Positions 8,815 through 18,115 of a stretch of 64,000 bases of DNA are shown piece after piece (the stretch's first letter is position 1; the number at the start of each line of letters is the position of its first letter). Position numbers and translations under genes: made by a program. Origin of the DNA: Tropicimonas marinistellae (GTDB taxonomy: Bacteria > Pseudomonadota > Alphaproteobacteria > Rhodobacterales > Rhodobacteraceae); contig NZ_LNCI01000015.1 in NCBI RefSeq assembly GCF_001509585.1, forward strand, positions 1-64,000. The letters are read 5' to 3'. The notes beneath the pieces are model-generated. The model was not told the DNA's origin. It saw nothing but the letters and a program-made list of their open reading frames with translations, and searched no databases.

Positions 8815-9240
8815 ATCATCCTCCCTCTCAATTCTGCCCTTGCCAGGCAGGTCATGGCGCGTCTCCAAGCATTTCCTTAATAGTCAAAAATGGAGTCTGT
8901 CGCCATGACAGCGGTCAATCTGAAGCATTTAAGCATGGAGACCTGCTCCGCAGGTTGCGGGCAACAAGGACGGAGCGCTTGGTGATCCCAAGGTCCCCGA
9001 ACCGGATCGCCCCTACAACACACCCAACGTTGAGGCCGCGCGGGAAACGGCTCTTGCGATGCCAAGCTACAATGGCCGTTTCGACCCGCAAAAAGGGCTT
9101 CTGCCGGAAGATGCCCGACGTTCGTAGTGAGCAGGGTCCGATTCTGTGGCGTTGCGGTGCTGGTGGCGGCGGTCGGAGTGTCGCGTGTTGGGACGCCTTG
9201 GACTGCCTGTCGGATGCGGGGCACGGCGCGGTGGTGGAGA
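8815..9240. other. Non-coding gap downstream of the murA operon
   Basis: No gene is supported between the RTX start and the operon-end element at 9241. It would hold the RTX promoter. I see no clear -35/-10 pair. Confidence 0.4.
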
Positions 9241-9290
9241 TTGGGGGTTTCACCCCCAAACCCCCAGGATATTTGGCGACAGAAGAAGGC
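9241..9290 (-). terminator. Operon-end hairpin element of Rhodobacteraceae type
   Basis: A small perfect hairpin (TTGGGGG, loop TTTCA, CCCCCAA, 9241-9259) is followed on the plus strand by CCCCCAGGATATTTGGC and AGAAGAAGG. This G-run / GGATATTT / AGAAGAAG arrangement is a family of intergenic sequences I know from many Rhodobacteraceae operon ends. It lies 35 bases beyond the DUF2948 stop on the minus strand, so it probably ends or stabilises the murA-DUF2948 transcript. Only one copy is in the window. Confidence 0.5.
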
Positions 9291-9324
9291 TGGCGGGCGG
9301 CGTGTGGCGGATCCGGAACGGCGG

Positions 9325-9801
9325 TCAATCGCCGTGCGTCGGTGCGTGGCCGGAGGGGGCGATATAGGGCCGGGACACGTCGCGCAGGCTCACGTTCAGG
9401 CATTCCACGTCGAGGCGCACCGCGCCGTCGCCGGCCAGCACCAGTTCCACCCGGCCGGTGCCGTCCTCGCCCGGCGCGAAGGTCAGGGCGAGCAGCGACA
9501 GGACGGTGTCAGTATCGGCCCGGTCGATCCCCTGGCTGGCCACGGCGAGCACGTCTTCGATCACGAGCAGGCTTTGCACCCGCTCGTAGGGGCGCGCGCG
9601 CTTCTCGGCCTCGGCCCTGTCTTCCCAGCGGAAGCGGTTGAGGAGCAGGGCGAAGCGGCGGCGGGGCCTGTCCCATGTCATCTCGGTGATCGGAAAAACA
9701 GCGTCCTGCACGATGGCGGACAGGACCTGCAGGTCGTCCGCATCCGCCGCAGCCAGCGACACCGGGCGCTCGGCACCCTCTTCGAATGTTGCGTCAGCCA
9801 T
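9325..9801 (-). CDS. DUF2948 family protein
   Basis: A 158-residue protein of the DUF2948 family, restricted mainly to Alphaproteobacteria. Recognisable parts are the start [20 protein letters not shown], the strand [12 protein letters not shown], and [15 protein letters not shown] near the end, with a space here only for the break at LEC. It overlaps the murA end by eight bases, and this murA-DUF2948 pairing is standard in Rhodobacterales. No enzymatic motif is seen; function is unknown, possibly linked to cell-envelope synthesis by context only. Confidence 0.88.
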   Translation of the reverse strand: MADATFEEGAERPVSLAAADADDLQVLSAIVQDAVFPITEMTWDRPRRRFALLLNRFRWEDRAEAEKRARPYERVQSLLVIEDVLAVASQGIDRADTDTVLSLLALTFAPGEDGTGRVELVLAGDGAVRLDVECLNVSLRDVSRPYIAPSGHAPTHGD

Positions 9802-11065
9802 CTTCGCTCACCCGTTCGATATCCGCACCCACGGCACCCAGTTTCTCCTCGACACGTTCGTAGCCGCGGTCGAGGTGGTAGACGCGGTTTACCACGGTTT
9901 CGCCCTCCGCGCCGAGGGCTGCGAGTATGAGCGAGACGCTGGCGCGCAGGTCCGTTGCCATTACCGGCGCGCCCTTGAGCCGGTCCACGCCGGTCACCGT
10001 TGCCGTGCCGCCCTGCACGTCGATCTGCGCGCCCATCCGGACCAGCTCGGGGGCGTGCATGAAGCGGTTCTCGAAGATCCGCTCCTCCAGAACGCTGACG
10101 CCGTCGGCGGTACACATAACGGCCATCATCTGCGCCTGCAGGTCGGTGGGAAAGCCCGGGAAGATCTCGGTGACCACGTTCACCGCGTCGACCCGGCCGT
10201 TGCGGCGTTTCACGATCAGGCCGCCGGGGGTTTCGGCAACGTCGATGCCACAGGCGTCGAGTTTCTCGCAGAAGGCGCCCAGGAGGTCGATCCGGCCGCC
10301 CAGAAGCTCCACCTCGCCGCCGGCGATCGCCGGGGCGAGCATGTAGGTGCCTGTCTCGATCCGGTCGGCGACCACCGGGTGGGTTGCCCCGTGGAGCCGG
10401 TCCATCCCGCCGATGGTGATCGTGTCGGTGCCTTCGCCCGCGATCTCCGCGCCCATCTTGCGCAGGCAGGTCACAAGGTCGACGATCTCCGGCTCGCGCG
10501 CCGCGTTGCGCAGCACCGTGGTGCCCTTCGCCAGCGTCGCCGCCATCACGACGTTCTCGGTGGCGCCGACAGACGCGAAGCGCAGCGTGATGTCCGCGCC
10601 CTTTAGCCCGCGCGCGGCCCTGGCGTGCAGGTAGCCGTCCTTCAGCTCGATCTCGGCACCCATTTCCTCGAGGGCCGCGATGTGGATGTCCATCGGCCGC
10701 GCCCCGATGGCACAGCCGCCGGGCAGCGAGACCACCGCGTGACCGTGCCGCGCCAGGAGCGGCCCGAGCACGAGGTTGGAGGCCCGCATCTTCCGCACGA
10801 TGTCGTAATCGGCGACGTGGGTGTCCGCGGCATGGCTCGACATGGCAAGCACCTTGCCGTCCTGCATCGTCTGCACCTCGGCGCCGAGCGACTGGAGCAG
10901 CGTCGCCATGGTGCGGATGTCGGACAGCCGCGGCGCGTTGGTCAGCGTCAGCGGCTCCTCGCTGAGAAGCGTGGCGGGCATCAGCGTCAGGCAGGCGTTC
11001 TTCGCGCCTGAAATCGCAATCTGCCCGTTCAGGGGGCCGTTGCCCCGTACAACAATCCTATCCAT
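9794..11065 (-). CDS. murA: UDP-N-acetylglucosamine 1-carboxyvinyltransferase MurA
   Basis: A 423-residue MurA, which transfers enolpyruvate from PEP to UDP-GlcNAc, the first committed step of peptidoglycan synthesis. The N-terminal [12 protein letters not shown] (residues 20-31) and the active-site loop [13 protein letters not shown] with Cys118 are present; Cys at this position means normal fosfomycin sensitivity is expected. The C-terminal half has FPTDLQAQ and [11 protein letters not shown]. It overlaps the small gene upstream and DUF2948 downstream by eight bases each, so the three are one operon. Confidence 0.97.
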   Translation of the reverse strand: MDRIVVRGNGPLNGQIAISGAKNACLTLMPATLLSEEPLTLTNAPRLSDIRTMATLLQSLGAEVQTMQDGKVLAMSSHAADTHVADYDIVRKMRASNLVLGPLLARHGHAVVSLPGGCAIGARPMDIHIAALEEMGAEIELKDGYLHARAARGLKGADITLRFASVGATENVVMAATLAKGTTVLRNAAREPEIVDLVTCLRKMGAEIAGEGTDTITIGGMDRLHGATHPVVADRIETGTYMLAPAIAGGEVELLGGRIDLLGAFCEKLDACGIDVAETPGGLIVKRRNGRVDAVNVVTEIFPGFPTDLQAQMMAVMCTADGVSVLEERIFENRFMHAPELVRMGAQIDVQGGTATVTGVDRLKGAPVMATDLRASVSLILAALGAEGETVVNRVYHLDRGYERVEEKLGAVGADIERVSEDG

Positions 11066-11282
11066 CCTGCCCCGTTTCCCGGCCGGTCTCCGGATCCGTC
11101 GCCACGCGCCGCGGCGTTGCGTCGTCCGCCGCGCCGGCGCGTTCGCCGTCCGTGCCGTCTGCGGCCCGACTGCGCGCCTGCGCCTTCCGGCGCTGGAGAT
11201 TGGCCTTCAATGCCTGTTTCAAACGCTGGTCCCGATCTCCGCCGGGCCCTGTCGCCTTTGTGCCGCGTCCCATGGGGCGCAC
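11058..11282 (-). CDS. Small basic protein upstream of murA
   Basis: A 74-residue charged protein. The core [20 protein letters not shown] is a basic helix conserved in short proteins found just ahead of murA in Rhodobacterales; the rest is low-complexity and probably disordered. It ends inside murA with an eight-base overlap, so murA translation may be coupled to it. The start could be the ATG at 11282 or the one three codons later. Function unknown. Confidence 0.7.
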   Translation of the reverse strand: MRPMGRGTKATGPGGDRDQRLKQALKANLQRRKAQARSRAADGTDGERAGAADDATPRRVATDPETGRETGQDG

Positions 11283-11536
11283 TTACGCGACGGCCGTTGA
11301 CACGTCCAGCCTCCATGCGCGGGTGCCGTACCAATTTGTCGATCCGTTGCGAGAATCTGCTTGCGCTTCACATCACGGGTTGTATATCCCGGCCCACGCT
11401 TCGGCGCGGCGTCGGGCCACGGTGGTATGCACCAGCGAAATGGCAGACGACGTGGCGCCAAGACAGTCTCGCAGTGGGGGTTCCTGCACCCACCGGGGCC
11501 GGCCCGCCAACCGGGCGCGCGACGCAGGTACCGGCT

Positions 11537-11611
<75 letters not shown>

Positions 11612-11987
11612 TGACCAACATGCAGATAACAAACGATTACTCGCCGAAGGCCGCACGCGGCGGCGAACGTCTTATGCGCGTTGGGCGTCGTCGGGGCGGC
11701 GGCGCGGGCTCTGCCAGCACAAGTCTTGTGCGGTGTCCCTGCGCCAATGTGGCTCTCGGTCAGGTGCCTTGTTGGTCAAATAACCGAGGTCTGCGTGACG
11801 CTTCCTGCGCGTTGCTGCCGGTGGGTGATTTCCAGCAACGACTGCGTTGCTGTTGATCCGGTGATTGTCGTTTTGAGTTTGATCCGTCTTTTGACGTGCC
11901 ACCAGGTCACTCGCGCTGACGTCTGTTCTTTGAGGCAATCGGGCGACCCGTCGGGCCGCCCTTATGCATGCAAAATCGGAGAGCTTC
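11612..11987. other. Gap between tRNA-Thr and the DUF3604 gene
   Basis: I see no gene, integrase remnant or tRNA-end repeat here. Confidence 0.4.
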
Positions 11988-13910
11988 TCAGTCTGGCGCA
12001 TACCAGATGGGTGACGTGTAGGCGCGCTCCTGCGTCTCTGTCGGCGTCTCTTCAGGCAGTGACGCACCCATACGGAAGGCATCGTAGACCGTCCAGCGCG
12101 GGGTCGGGATTTCGATCACCCGGGCGTAGTAGAAGGCCGACTGGGCGGGATCGAAGTCGGGGTCGCTCCAGACCGTGCCCATTTCTGCCTGTCCGATCGT
12201 GTTCGTCCAGGTGGCGCGCTCCACGTCCACCGTCGACCCGATGGCCGGTAGCTTTCCATCGGCATCGGGCTGCCTGTCGCCGGACCAGACAACGTCATAG
12301 ACCTGCTCCTGGGTCTCTCCATCGGCATCCATCCAGCCCTTTACGATCTGTATGCGGTCCAGGTTTCCGCCAATCGGATCTTTCAGGGCATAGACCATGA
12401 AGGTGGGCGCCTCGGCTCCCTCTGGCGCCGCGGGCAGATCACCCCCCATGGGCGTGCCTTTTGCATATGCCGTGACAGCCGGGGTTCGAGACGTCAGATC
12501 ATCTATCGTGTAGTCCCAGCCGCCGAAGAAACGAACGCTCATGCGCGACCCGGTCGTCGCATAGACCTCCTTCCGCTCCATGGCGTCGAATATGGCCTCT
12601 CTGGTGTTCTCGGCCGCCCAGACCGCCGCGAGACCCGAGGCAACCATCTCCCAACCAAGGAGTTTAACGTCGCCGAACTGACCAACAACATGCTCTGGCC
12701 GTTGCGGATTCGGCTCTGCGCCGGAATGCTTGCCGAAGAAATTGTCCTCTTGCGCCGTGGCGAGCGACGTGTGGCTGTCCGTCGATCCCACCATGCCGAA
12801 CTTGTACGGGTTGGTGCCGAGCGACGCTTCGAGCAACAGTCCTGTCTTGAGCGCCTCGCGCGCGTACTCGCCCGCCAGCATGTCGTCGGTCTTGAGCTCA
12901 GACAAATTCAGGTTGCCCTTGTCCCATGTCTCGTAGTCGGCGAACTCGTCGTTCGGGCTGAGGAACGGGTGCGTCTCGCCATCGCCCTTGATCTGCGTGA
13001 CCTCGTAGACAGGTTCCCACAGGGCACGGGTCTCCGCATAGTCTGCGTCCAGTTCCCGACCATCAAACTGCGCGGTTTCGGGAAACATGATGCCGTTGGA
13101 CAGGTTGCCATTGTGCGCGATTGCCAGCACGTCGCCGCGTGTCATCTGTTCGTAGTTCGCCATCCATTCCCAAAGGTCGCGCGGATTTATCGAGCCAAAA
13201 GGCGCCTCGGTCGTGAACGGGTCCACCATGCCGGCCTTATCGCCCCCGTCGCGATACATCACCACGCGGTGCATGTTGCCGCCCTGAATGAGCGAGGTCC
13301 ATTCGTACCCGATGAAACTGGTGAACAGGCCGGGCTGGTATGCCTCCTCGGCCGCCGCGATTTGTCGCTGCCAGACTGAGCGGAAGGGTTTCGACCCGGC
13401 TTCTACGGCCAATGCCGGCGAAATCACCTCGCCGCGGGAAAAAGCATCGATCAGTTCCAGGGCTGCTGCCACGCCTTCATCGCCACCATTGGCAACCATG
13501 GTGGCAATGCGGTTGCCTTCGGGATCGGACATTATGCTCGGGTCCTGCGCGAAGATCATATCGAACAGCCCCATGTTGTCGGAATGATCCGCGACAACCA
13601 ACCAATCAAGCGGCCGTGACAGCCGCGCCATGAATCCGGTCGTGGCTTGCACCTCCTCACCCTTTGCAAATCGGTAGGCAGTGCGTGCATCCAGCCGGTT
13701 GCCAAAGGCGCCTGCATCAAAGGATGTCGAGGTGTGCAGGTGCGTGTCGCCCCACAGCGGGCGGTCCGGGATACCACGCTGTGCGTAGGGCGAATACGAC
13801 TTGCCCGGGAATGCGTCGGTCAGGGTAGACCCATCCGGTGAAGGCTCAAAGGCCAAAGCCGCCCCGGCACTGAGGAAAAGGACGGTCGTTATGTAAAGAT
13901 ACTGCTTCAT
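11988..13910 (-). CDS. Exported DUF3604 family protein
   Basis: A 640-residue protein with a clear signal peptide (MKQYLYITTVLFLSAGAALA). The mature part is DUF3604, a large family related to PHP-type metal-dependent hydrolases. A likely metal-binding motif is WGDTHLHTSTSFDAGAFG (about residues 53-70), with VVADHSDNMG (about 104-113), GYEWTS, and VGSTDSHT further on; these His/Asp sites match the PHP pattern. Substrate is unknown. It stands alone, with a ribosome site AGGAGTTCGCT just before the ATG. It is probably periplasmic or secreted. Confidence 0.88.
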   Translation of the reverse strand: MKQYLYITTVLFLSAGAALAFEPSPDGSTLTDAFPGKSYSPYAQRGIPDRPLWGDTHLHTSTSFDAGAFGNRLDARTAYRFAKGEEVQATTGFMARLSRPLDWLVVADHSDNMGLFDMIFAQDPSIMSDPEGNRIATMVANGGDEGVAAALELIDAFSRGEVISPALAVEAGSKPFRSVWQRQIAAAEEAYQPGLFTSFIGYEWTSLIQGGNMHRVVMYRDGGDKAGMVDPFTTEAPFGSINPRDLWEWMANYEQMTRGDVLAIAHNGNLSNGIMFPETAQFDGRELDADYAETRALWEPVYEVTQIKGDGETHPFLSPNDEFADYETWDKGNLNLSELKTDDMLAGEYAREALKTGLLLEASLGTNPYKFGMVGSTDSHTSLATAQEDNFFGKHSGAEPNPQRPEHVVGQFGDVKLLGWEMVASGLAAVWAAENTREAIFDAMERKEVYATTGSRMSVRFFGGWDYTIDDLTSRTPAVTAYAKGTPMGGDLPAAPEGAEAPTFMVYALKDPIGGNLDRIQIVKGWMDADGETQEQVYDVVWSGDRQPDADGKLPAIGSTVDVERATWTNTIGQAEMGTVWSDPDFDPAQSAFYYARVIEIPTPRWTVYDAFRMGASLPEETPTETQERAYTSPIWYAPD

Positions 13911-14166
13911 AGCGAACTCCTGCGAACTTATGTTTCAAAAGCGACAGTATCTTGCGGGGGAAAGTTTTGGCGATGGGCGAGTTGTCCCTGCGTCACCATG
14001 CGGCGGTATGTCAGGCAGTCAGCGTGCAAAACGGTCCCTGCCAGTGGGCTCCAGTGAGCATTTCAATTTGCGCGTGATCACGTGCGGTCATCCAAGGTCC
14101 GCTATTGGGCAAACCCAAGATCACGATGTTTTCATCAGATGACCGCCATGTCGGCACTGCTGCCTG
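13911..14166. other. Gap upstream of the DUF3604 gene
   Basis: Nothing recognisable is seen apart from the expected promoter region of the DUF3604 gene. Confidence 0.35.
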
Positions 14167-14295
14167 TCACTTGGGATGAAAACAGCGATTGCGGATCGGT
14201 GGTGTGGGGCGCTTGGCGCCGGCACCGACTTGCATCGCGCCGAAGCAGAAAGAGGAAACCGGCGTGCCGTCCGACGTTTTCAGTTCAGTCGTCAT
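14167..14295 (-). pseudogene. N-terminal fragment of an aldo/keto reductase
   Basis: From ATG at 14295 the frame reads MTTELKTSDGTPVSSFCFGA followed by MQVGAGA. This matches the first strand of aldo/keto reductases (the usual FGTMQFG region), including the glycine-rich turn. After about 30 residues the resemblance ends, and the frame closes at 14167. The other ~300 residues, including the Tyr/Lys catalytic pair, are not found nearby. I infer a dead 5' end left by a deletion. Confidence 0.5.
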
Positions 14296-14394
14296 TCCGG
14301 GAACCGTGCCGCGCGTCTTCTCTGCGTTGTTCAAGCCTCGGCGCATCCCCAAGGGGCGGTACCGCGTGTTACGCCCGCCGATGCAGGGCTATTC

Positions 14395-15048
14395 CTAGAG
14401 CTGGCGCAGGCGGTGGCGTTCGAGCAGGTCGAGGATCATGTCACGAGCCCGCTGGCGATGCGCGTGGTGCAGGTCGTGCGCGCGCTTCGGGTCCGCTTTC
14501 GCGATGGCCTCGTAGACGCCTTGGTGGTCCTCGTTCGACTGAACGGGCAGGGGGCGCATGAACAGCGTGACAGCTCGCGCGCGGCGCACCTGATCGCTCA
14601 TCATTGCCGTGATGGACGCGACGCGGGAGTTGCCGCCGAGACGGACGAGTTCGACGTGGAACCGGTCATCGGCGTCGGCCCAGGCCTCCAGATCCTTGAC
14701 CTCAAGCGCCGCTTTCATGTCGGTGATCGCGCTCGCCAGTTCCCCCAGTTCCGCGCCGGTGTAGTGCTGCTCGGCGGCCCGTTCCGCGGCGAGGCTCTCC
14801 AACTCCGTGAGTACGTCGTAGATCTCGCGCATGTCTTCCAGAGACACCGGCAGGATGCGCACGCCCTTGCGGGCACGCAGTTCCAGAAGCCCCTGGCTTT
14901 CCAGCGTGCGCGCCGCCTCGCGGATCGGGGTGCGGGACATTCCCAGCCGTTCCGCGAGTTCGCTCTCCAGGTGATCGGAGCCGGCAGGCAACTCGCCGGA
15001 GAAGACAAGCCGCCGCAATTCGCTGATCGCGCGCTGGGTATTCGACAC
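14395..15048 (-). CDS. GntR family (FCD-type) transcriptional regulator
   Basis: A 217-residue regulator with an N-terminal winged helix (residues 5-68; SELAERLGMSRTPIREAART is the recognition part) and an FCD ligand-binding domain (about 78-210) with likely metal-binding residues in D130-RFH and a later HH.AHRQRA. FCD-type GntR proteins usually repress acid-sugar or carboxylate catabolism and release on binding the substrate. The GTG start at 15048 has GAGAAG ahead of it. It follows the oxidoreductase gene by 20 bases and faces away from the TTT operon, so it is the probable regulator of both. Confidence 0.9.
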   Translation of the reverse strand: MSNTQRAISELRRLVFSGELPAGSDHLESELAERLGMSRTPIREAARTLESQGLLELRARKGVRILPVSLEDMREIYDVLTELESLAAERAAEQHYTGAELGELASAITDMKAALEVKDLEAWADADDRFHVELVRLGGNSRVASITAMMSDQVRRARAVTLFMRPLPVQSNEDHQGVYEAIAKADPKRAHDLHHAHRQRARDMILDLLERHRLRQL

Positions 15049-15068
15049 CTGCTTCTCTCCCAATTGCC

Positions 15069-16100
15069 TCAAGCCGTGTTCAGCGCGACTTTCCGACCTT
15101 CGCTCGCCGAGCCATAGATCGCTTTTTCGATCAGCATCACGGTCATGTAGTCCTGCGCGAGGTTTTCCAGCGGATTGCCATCCAGAAGACCCGATACCAC
15201 GTGGCTCTGCAAGGCAAACACGCAATCCCCGCCAAACCCGGTGGTGGTGTCGGGCGGCAGCAACGGAACCGTCTCCGAGGTGCCGAAACGGCGCAGTTCG
15301 ACGGCGCCGTCCCCGGTCAGCCTGATCGTGCCCTCGGTTCCTTCCACCAAGGCCTCGCCCATGGTGCGGCGCAGGTTTTCGGCGTCGTGGTCCAGGCAAC
15401 GGTTTCCGTCGAACAGCGCGCGCACGCCGCCCGGATGCTCGAACAGCACGTAGCCCGCATCCTCGCCCGCGATGGCGGGATTGACCTGACGCAGGTCTGC
15501 ATAGACGGACACCGGATCGCCCAGCAGGTAGCGGAACGTATCGACCCAGTGAACGCCCGTTTCGCGGATGAGGAACTGTTCCATCTGCTGGAAATACGGC
15601 TGACGGTCCAGATAGGCGTGCGGCCCCTGTCCATCGCCGGGACGGAGCCGGAAGGTGACCTGCAACACCTGGCCTATCGCGCCGTCGTCGATCGCCGCCT
15701 TGATCCGGCGGTACCAGGGTTGGAAGCGGAAGTTCTCGTGGATCACGATCCGGGCGCCCGCGCGCTCCGCGCTCGCGATGATCTCCCGCGCCTCGTCGAT
15801 GCCGTTGCAGAAGGGCTTCTGGCAGATGATCGTCTTGATGCCCGCCTCAAGCGCGGTGCGGATCGATGCGGCATGGACCACCGGCGGAAGAATGATGTCA
15901 AGGATGTCGGGCCTGGTTTCCGCGAGCATGAGGGCAAGGTCGCTGTAGGCCGGAAGCCCGGTCTTTCGCGCCTTGGTGATGTCCCGGTTGCACGATCCAA
16001 CCAGCTCGGCCCGGTCAATCCGCGCCCAGCTTTCATACTGGAACTGGCTGAAGTAGCCCGCGCCGACGCAGGCGACCCGCAGGGGAATGGTACCCGTCAT
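15069..16100 (-). CDS. Gfo/Idh/MocA family oxidoreductase
   Basis: A 343-residue NAD(P)-dependent oxidoreductase from ATG at 16100. The Rossmann motif VACVGAGYFSQ is at residues 8-18, the EKP-equivalent Lys motif is seen as CQKPFCNG (about 96-103), and ETGVHWVDTFRYLLG carries the His/Asp of the active site. Members oxidise sugars, inositols or their acids. It starts about 190 bases from the divergent TctC gene and is co-transcribed with the GntR gene, so it probably acts on the transported substrate. A start 23 codons upstream is possible but adds an unconserved tail. Confidence 0.88.
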   Translation of the reverse strand: MTGTIPLRVACVGAGYFSQFQYESWARIDRAELVGSCNRDITKARKTGLPAYSDLALMLAETRPDILDIILPPVVHAASIRTALEAGIKTIICQKPFCNGIDEAREIIASAERAGARIVIHENFRFQPWYRRIKAAIDDGAIGQVLQVTFRLRPGDGQGPHAYLDRQPYFQQMEQFLIRETGVHWVDTFRYLLGDPVSVYADLRQVNPAIAGEDAGYVLFEHPGGVRALFDGNRCLDHDAENLRRTMGEALVEGTEGTIRLTGDGAVELRRFGTSETVPLLPPDTTTGFGGDCVFALQSHVVSGLLDGNPLENLAQDYMTVMLIEKAIYGSASEGRKVALNTA

Positions 16101-16214
16101 GGCGCGGCCCGGGACGCCGACGCGCCTGCCTTTTCGGTTCTTTTGATCGTCTGCGGCATTGAATGCCATGCCTCCATATTCGCTGCGGCATTTCCTGCCG
16201 GTTTCAATCTGGCG

Positions 16215-16254
16215 TTGACAAGGTGAAAATTAATGCATACGCAAAAAAATGCAA
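16215..16254 (+). promoter_or_regulatory. Putative promoter and GntR operator of the TTT operon
   Basis: A perfect -35 box TTGACA (16215-16220) is followed after 17 bases by TACGCA (16238-16243), a weak -10. The inverted repeat TGCAT (16234-16238) ... ATGCA (16249-16253) overlaps the -10 and is a plausible operator for the GntR regulator. The assignment is inference from position and symmetry. Confidence 0.4.
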
Positions 16255-16287
16255 TAGTGAACGCACAACTGCCGGGAGGAGGCGTTG

Positions 16288-17295
16288 ATGAAGATTTTGC
16301 TTGGAACGGTCACGGGGGCCGCGATGCTTATTGCCGGGGCCGGTTCGATGGCCCTGGCGCAGGAATATCCCTATCGAGACATAACCACGGCGGTGGTCTG
16401 GGGTGCCGGAGGGGGCACCGACACCATCAACCGGATGATCATGGCGGAGATGGAGAAGCATCTCCCGGTGTCGATCAACGTCATCAACCAGACGGGCGGT
16501 GTCGCCGGGTCGAACGGCATGGTCTACGCGATGAACCAGGCTGACGATGGCTATACGCTCGTCGGGCTGTCCGAATCTAACGTGACGGCGGCCGTGCAGG
16601 GTGGTTGGGACAAGAAGTTCGACACCTGGTACCCGTTCATCGTCGGCGGTTCGCCAGACCTCATTTCCGTGCCCGCCAACAGCCCGTACGGCACTCTGGA
16701 AGACCTGGTCGATGCCGCCAAGGCGGACCCGGGAAGCATCCCGGCAGCGGCGTCGGGTGCGGGGTCGATTCATCACCTGAACCTGCTGGCCATCGAGAAG
16801 GGTGCCGGCGCGCAGTTCAAGTTCGTGCCCTACCAGGGCTCCGCGCCCGGTCAGGAGGCGGCGATCGCGGGCGAGGTGGCACTGGTCGTGACCTCGTTGG
16901 CGGAGCAGGCGCCGCTTATCGAGGGCGGGCAGTTGAAACCCCTCGCGATGCTTACGCCGGAAAGCGCCGAGATTGCCGGGATGACCGTGCCGTCAGCATT
17001 CGACATCTATGACGGGCTGGATGCCTACCTGCCGCTCAAGCAGGCCATCGGCTTCGCGGTGCACAATTCCGCGTCCGACGAGGTGAAGGCCAAGCTGACC
17101 GAAGCGTTCGACGCGGCGATGGCCGGCGACGCGGTGGCGGAGTGGGCCAAGGTCAACAACTACGACATCGGCGGCCAGTCCGGCGAGGAGGCGCAGGCCT
17201 TGTTCTCCACCCTTGAGAGCAACTTCGCCTACACGCTTCAGGAGCTTGGTGTCGCGACGGTCGATCCGGCATCGCTCGGCATCGAGAAGCCCTGA
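16288..17295 (+). CDS. tctC: TTT family solute-binding protein TctC
   Basis: A 335-residue periplasmic receptor of the tripartite tricarboxylate transporter (Bug/TctC) family. A signal peptide ends at about residue 24 (GSMALA/QEYPY). The mature protein has the family pattern VVWGAGGGTDTINRM, NVINQTGGVAGSNG and SGAGSIHHLNLLAIE. The ATG at 16288 has GGGAGGAGG six bases ahead. It is the first of a long plus-strand operon and should bring a carboxylate or sugar acid to TctAB. The substrate is inferred from the downstream OtnC/OtnK genes. Confidence 0.93.
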   Translation: MKILLGTVTGAAMLIAGAGSMALAQEYPYRDITTAVVWGAGGGTDTINRMIMAEMEKHLPVSINVINQTGGVAGSNGMVYAMNQADDGYTLVGLSESNVTAAVQGGWDKKFDTWYPFIVGGSPDLISVPANSPYGTLEDLVDAAKADPGSIPAAASGAGSIHHLNLLAIEKGAGAQFKFVPYQGSAPGQEAAIAGEVALVVTSLAEQAPLIEGGQLKPLAMLTPESAEIAGMTVPSAFDIYDGLDAYLPLKQAIGFAVHNSASDEVKAKLTEAFDAAMAGDAVAEWAKVNNYDIGGQSGEEAQALFSTLESNFAYTLQELGVATVDPASLGIEKP

Positions 17296-17364
17296 CGCCA
17301 AGGAAATGGAAGCGATGCGGAGGCGCCCCGTTGCGCCTCCGTTCGAGCGGGGGAGGGTCAGGAG

Positions 17365-18114
17365 TTGGAAACCACAGACGACAAGGCGGTCATGCGCGCC
17401 CGCGACTTCTGGGCGTCCCTCGTCCTCATGGCGCTCTCGGTCTTCTTCTTGTGGCGGACGTCGGAGATTCCGTTCCTCGATGCCCGGCAGGGCGGTGTGA
17501 GCGGCGTGCACTGGTACGATTCCGCGGCGATCGTGCCGCTGGGCATCTTCCTCTGCATGCTGGTTCTCTCCGGCATTCTGATGGCGATTTCCATCCGCGC
17601 GGGCGGGGCAAAGAACGCGCTGAGTTCCGTCGGGCTGGGATGGAACGCGGCAGAGGCTCTCCGCTTCGGAACGCTGGCCGTCATCTTCCTGTCCTACATA
17701 GCCGCGCTGGTGCCGCGCGTCGATTTCATCATCGCGTCGGGCCTGCTGATCACCGCGCTGATCTATGGATACCACGCCGGAAAGCCCGCCCGCATGAAGC
17801 TGGCCGCGCTGGTGGTGGCGGCCGCAGGCATCGCGGCAATGACGATGCACTACCCCCAGTCCGAATGGGATTCCCATGGTGATGACTGGGTGACGCTTGC
17901 GCTGTGGGCTGGCCTGACAGTTTGGATGCTGTGGAACAACCGCGATGACCGCGTCCTGCGGATCATACCCTGGATCGCCGTTTGCACGCCGCTGATCCTC
18001 GTTTGCGCGATGGCGTTTGGCTTTCGGCAGAATGTGCCGAACAGGGGTGGGCTGATCTTCTCGCAGATCGAGTACCACTACTACGTCACGCTGCGCCCGC
18101 TCTGGAGAGACTGA
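17365..18114 (+). CDS. tctB: TTT family small membrane subunit TctB
   Basis: A 249-residue membrane protein, the small permease subunit of the TTT system. Hydrophobic spans are seen around residues 15-32 (FWASLVLMALSVFFLW), 55-75, 95-115 and 120-140, plus later spans; it is longer than the usual ~150-residue TctB. The start is TTG at 17365 with GGGAGG eight bases ahead. It is followed by TctA after one base. Confidence 0.88.
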   Translation: METTDDKAVMRARDFWASLVLMALSVFFLWRTSEIPFLDARQGGVSGVHWYDSAAIVPLGIFLCMLVLSGILMAISIRAGGAKNALSSVGLGWNAAEALRFGTLAVIFLSYIAALVPRVDFIIASGLLITALIYGYHAGKPARMKLAALVVAAAGIAAMTMHYPQSEWDSHGDDWVTLALWAGLTVWMLWNNRDDRVLRIIPWIAVCTPLILVCAMAFGFRQNVPNRGGLIFSQIEYHYYVTLRPLWRD

Positions 18115-18115
18115 C

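Noticed and set aside
11612-11987. Integration of a mobile element at tRNA-Thr
   Set aside because: No integrase, no repeat of the tRNA 3' end, and nothing coding in the flank.
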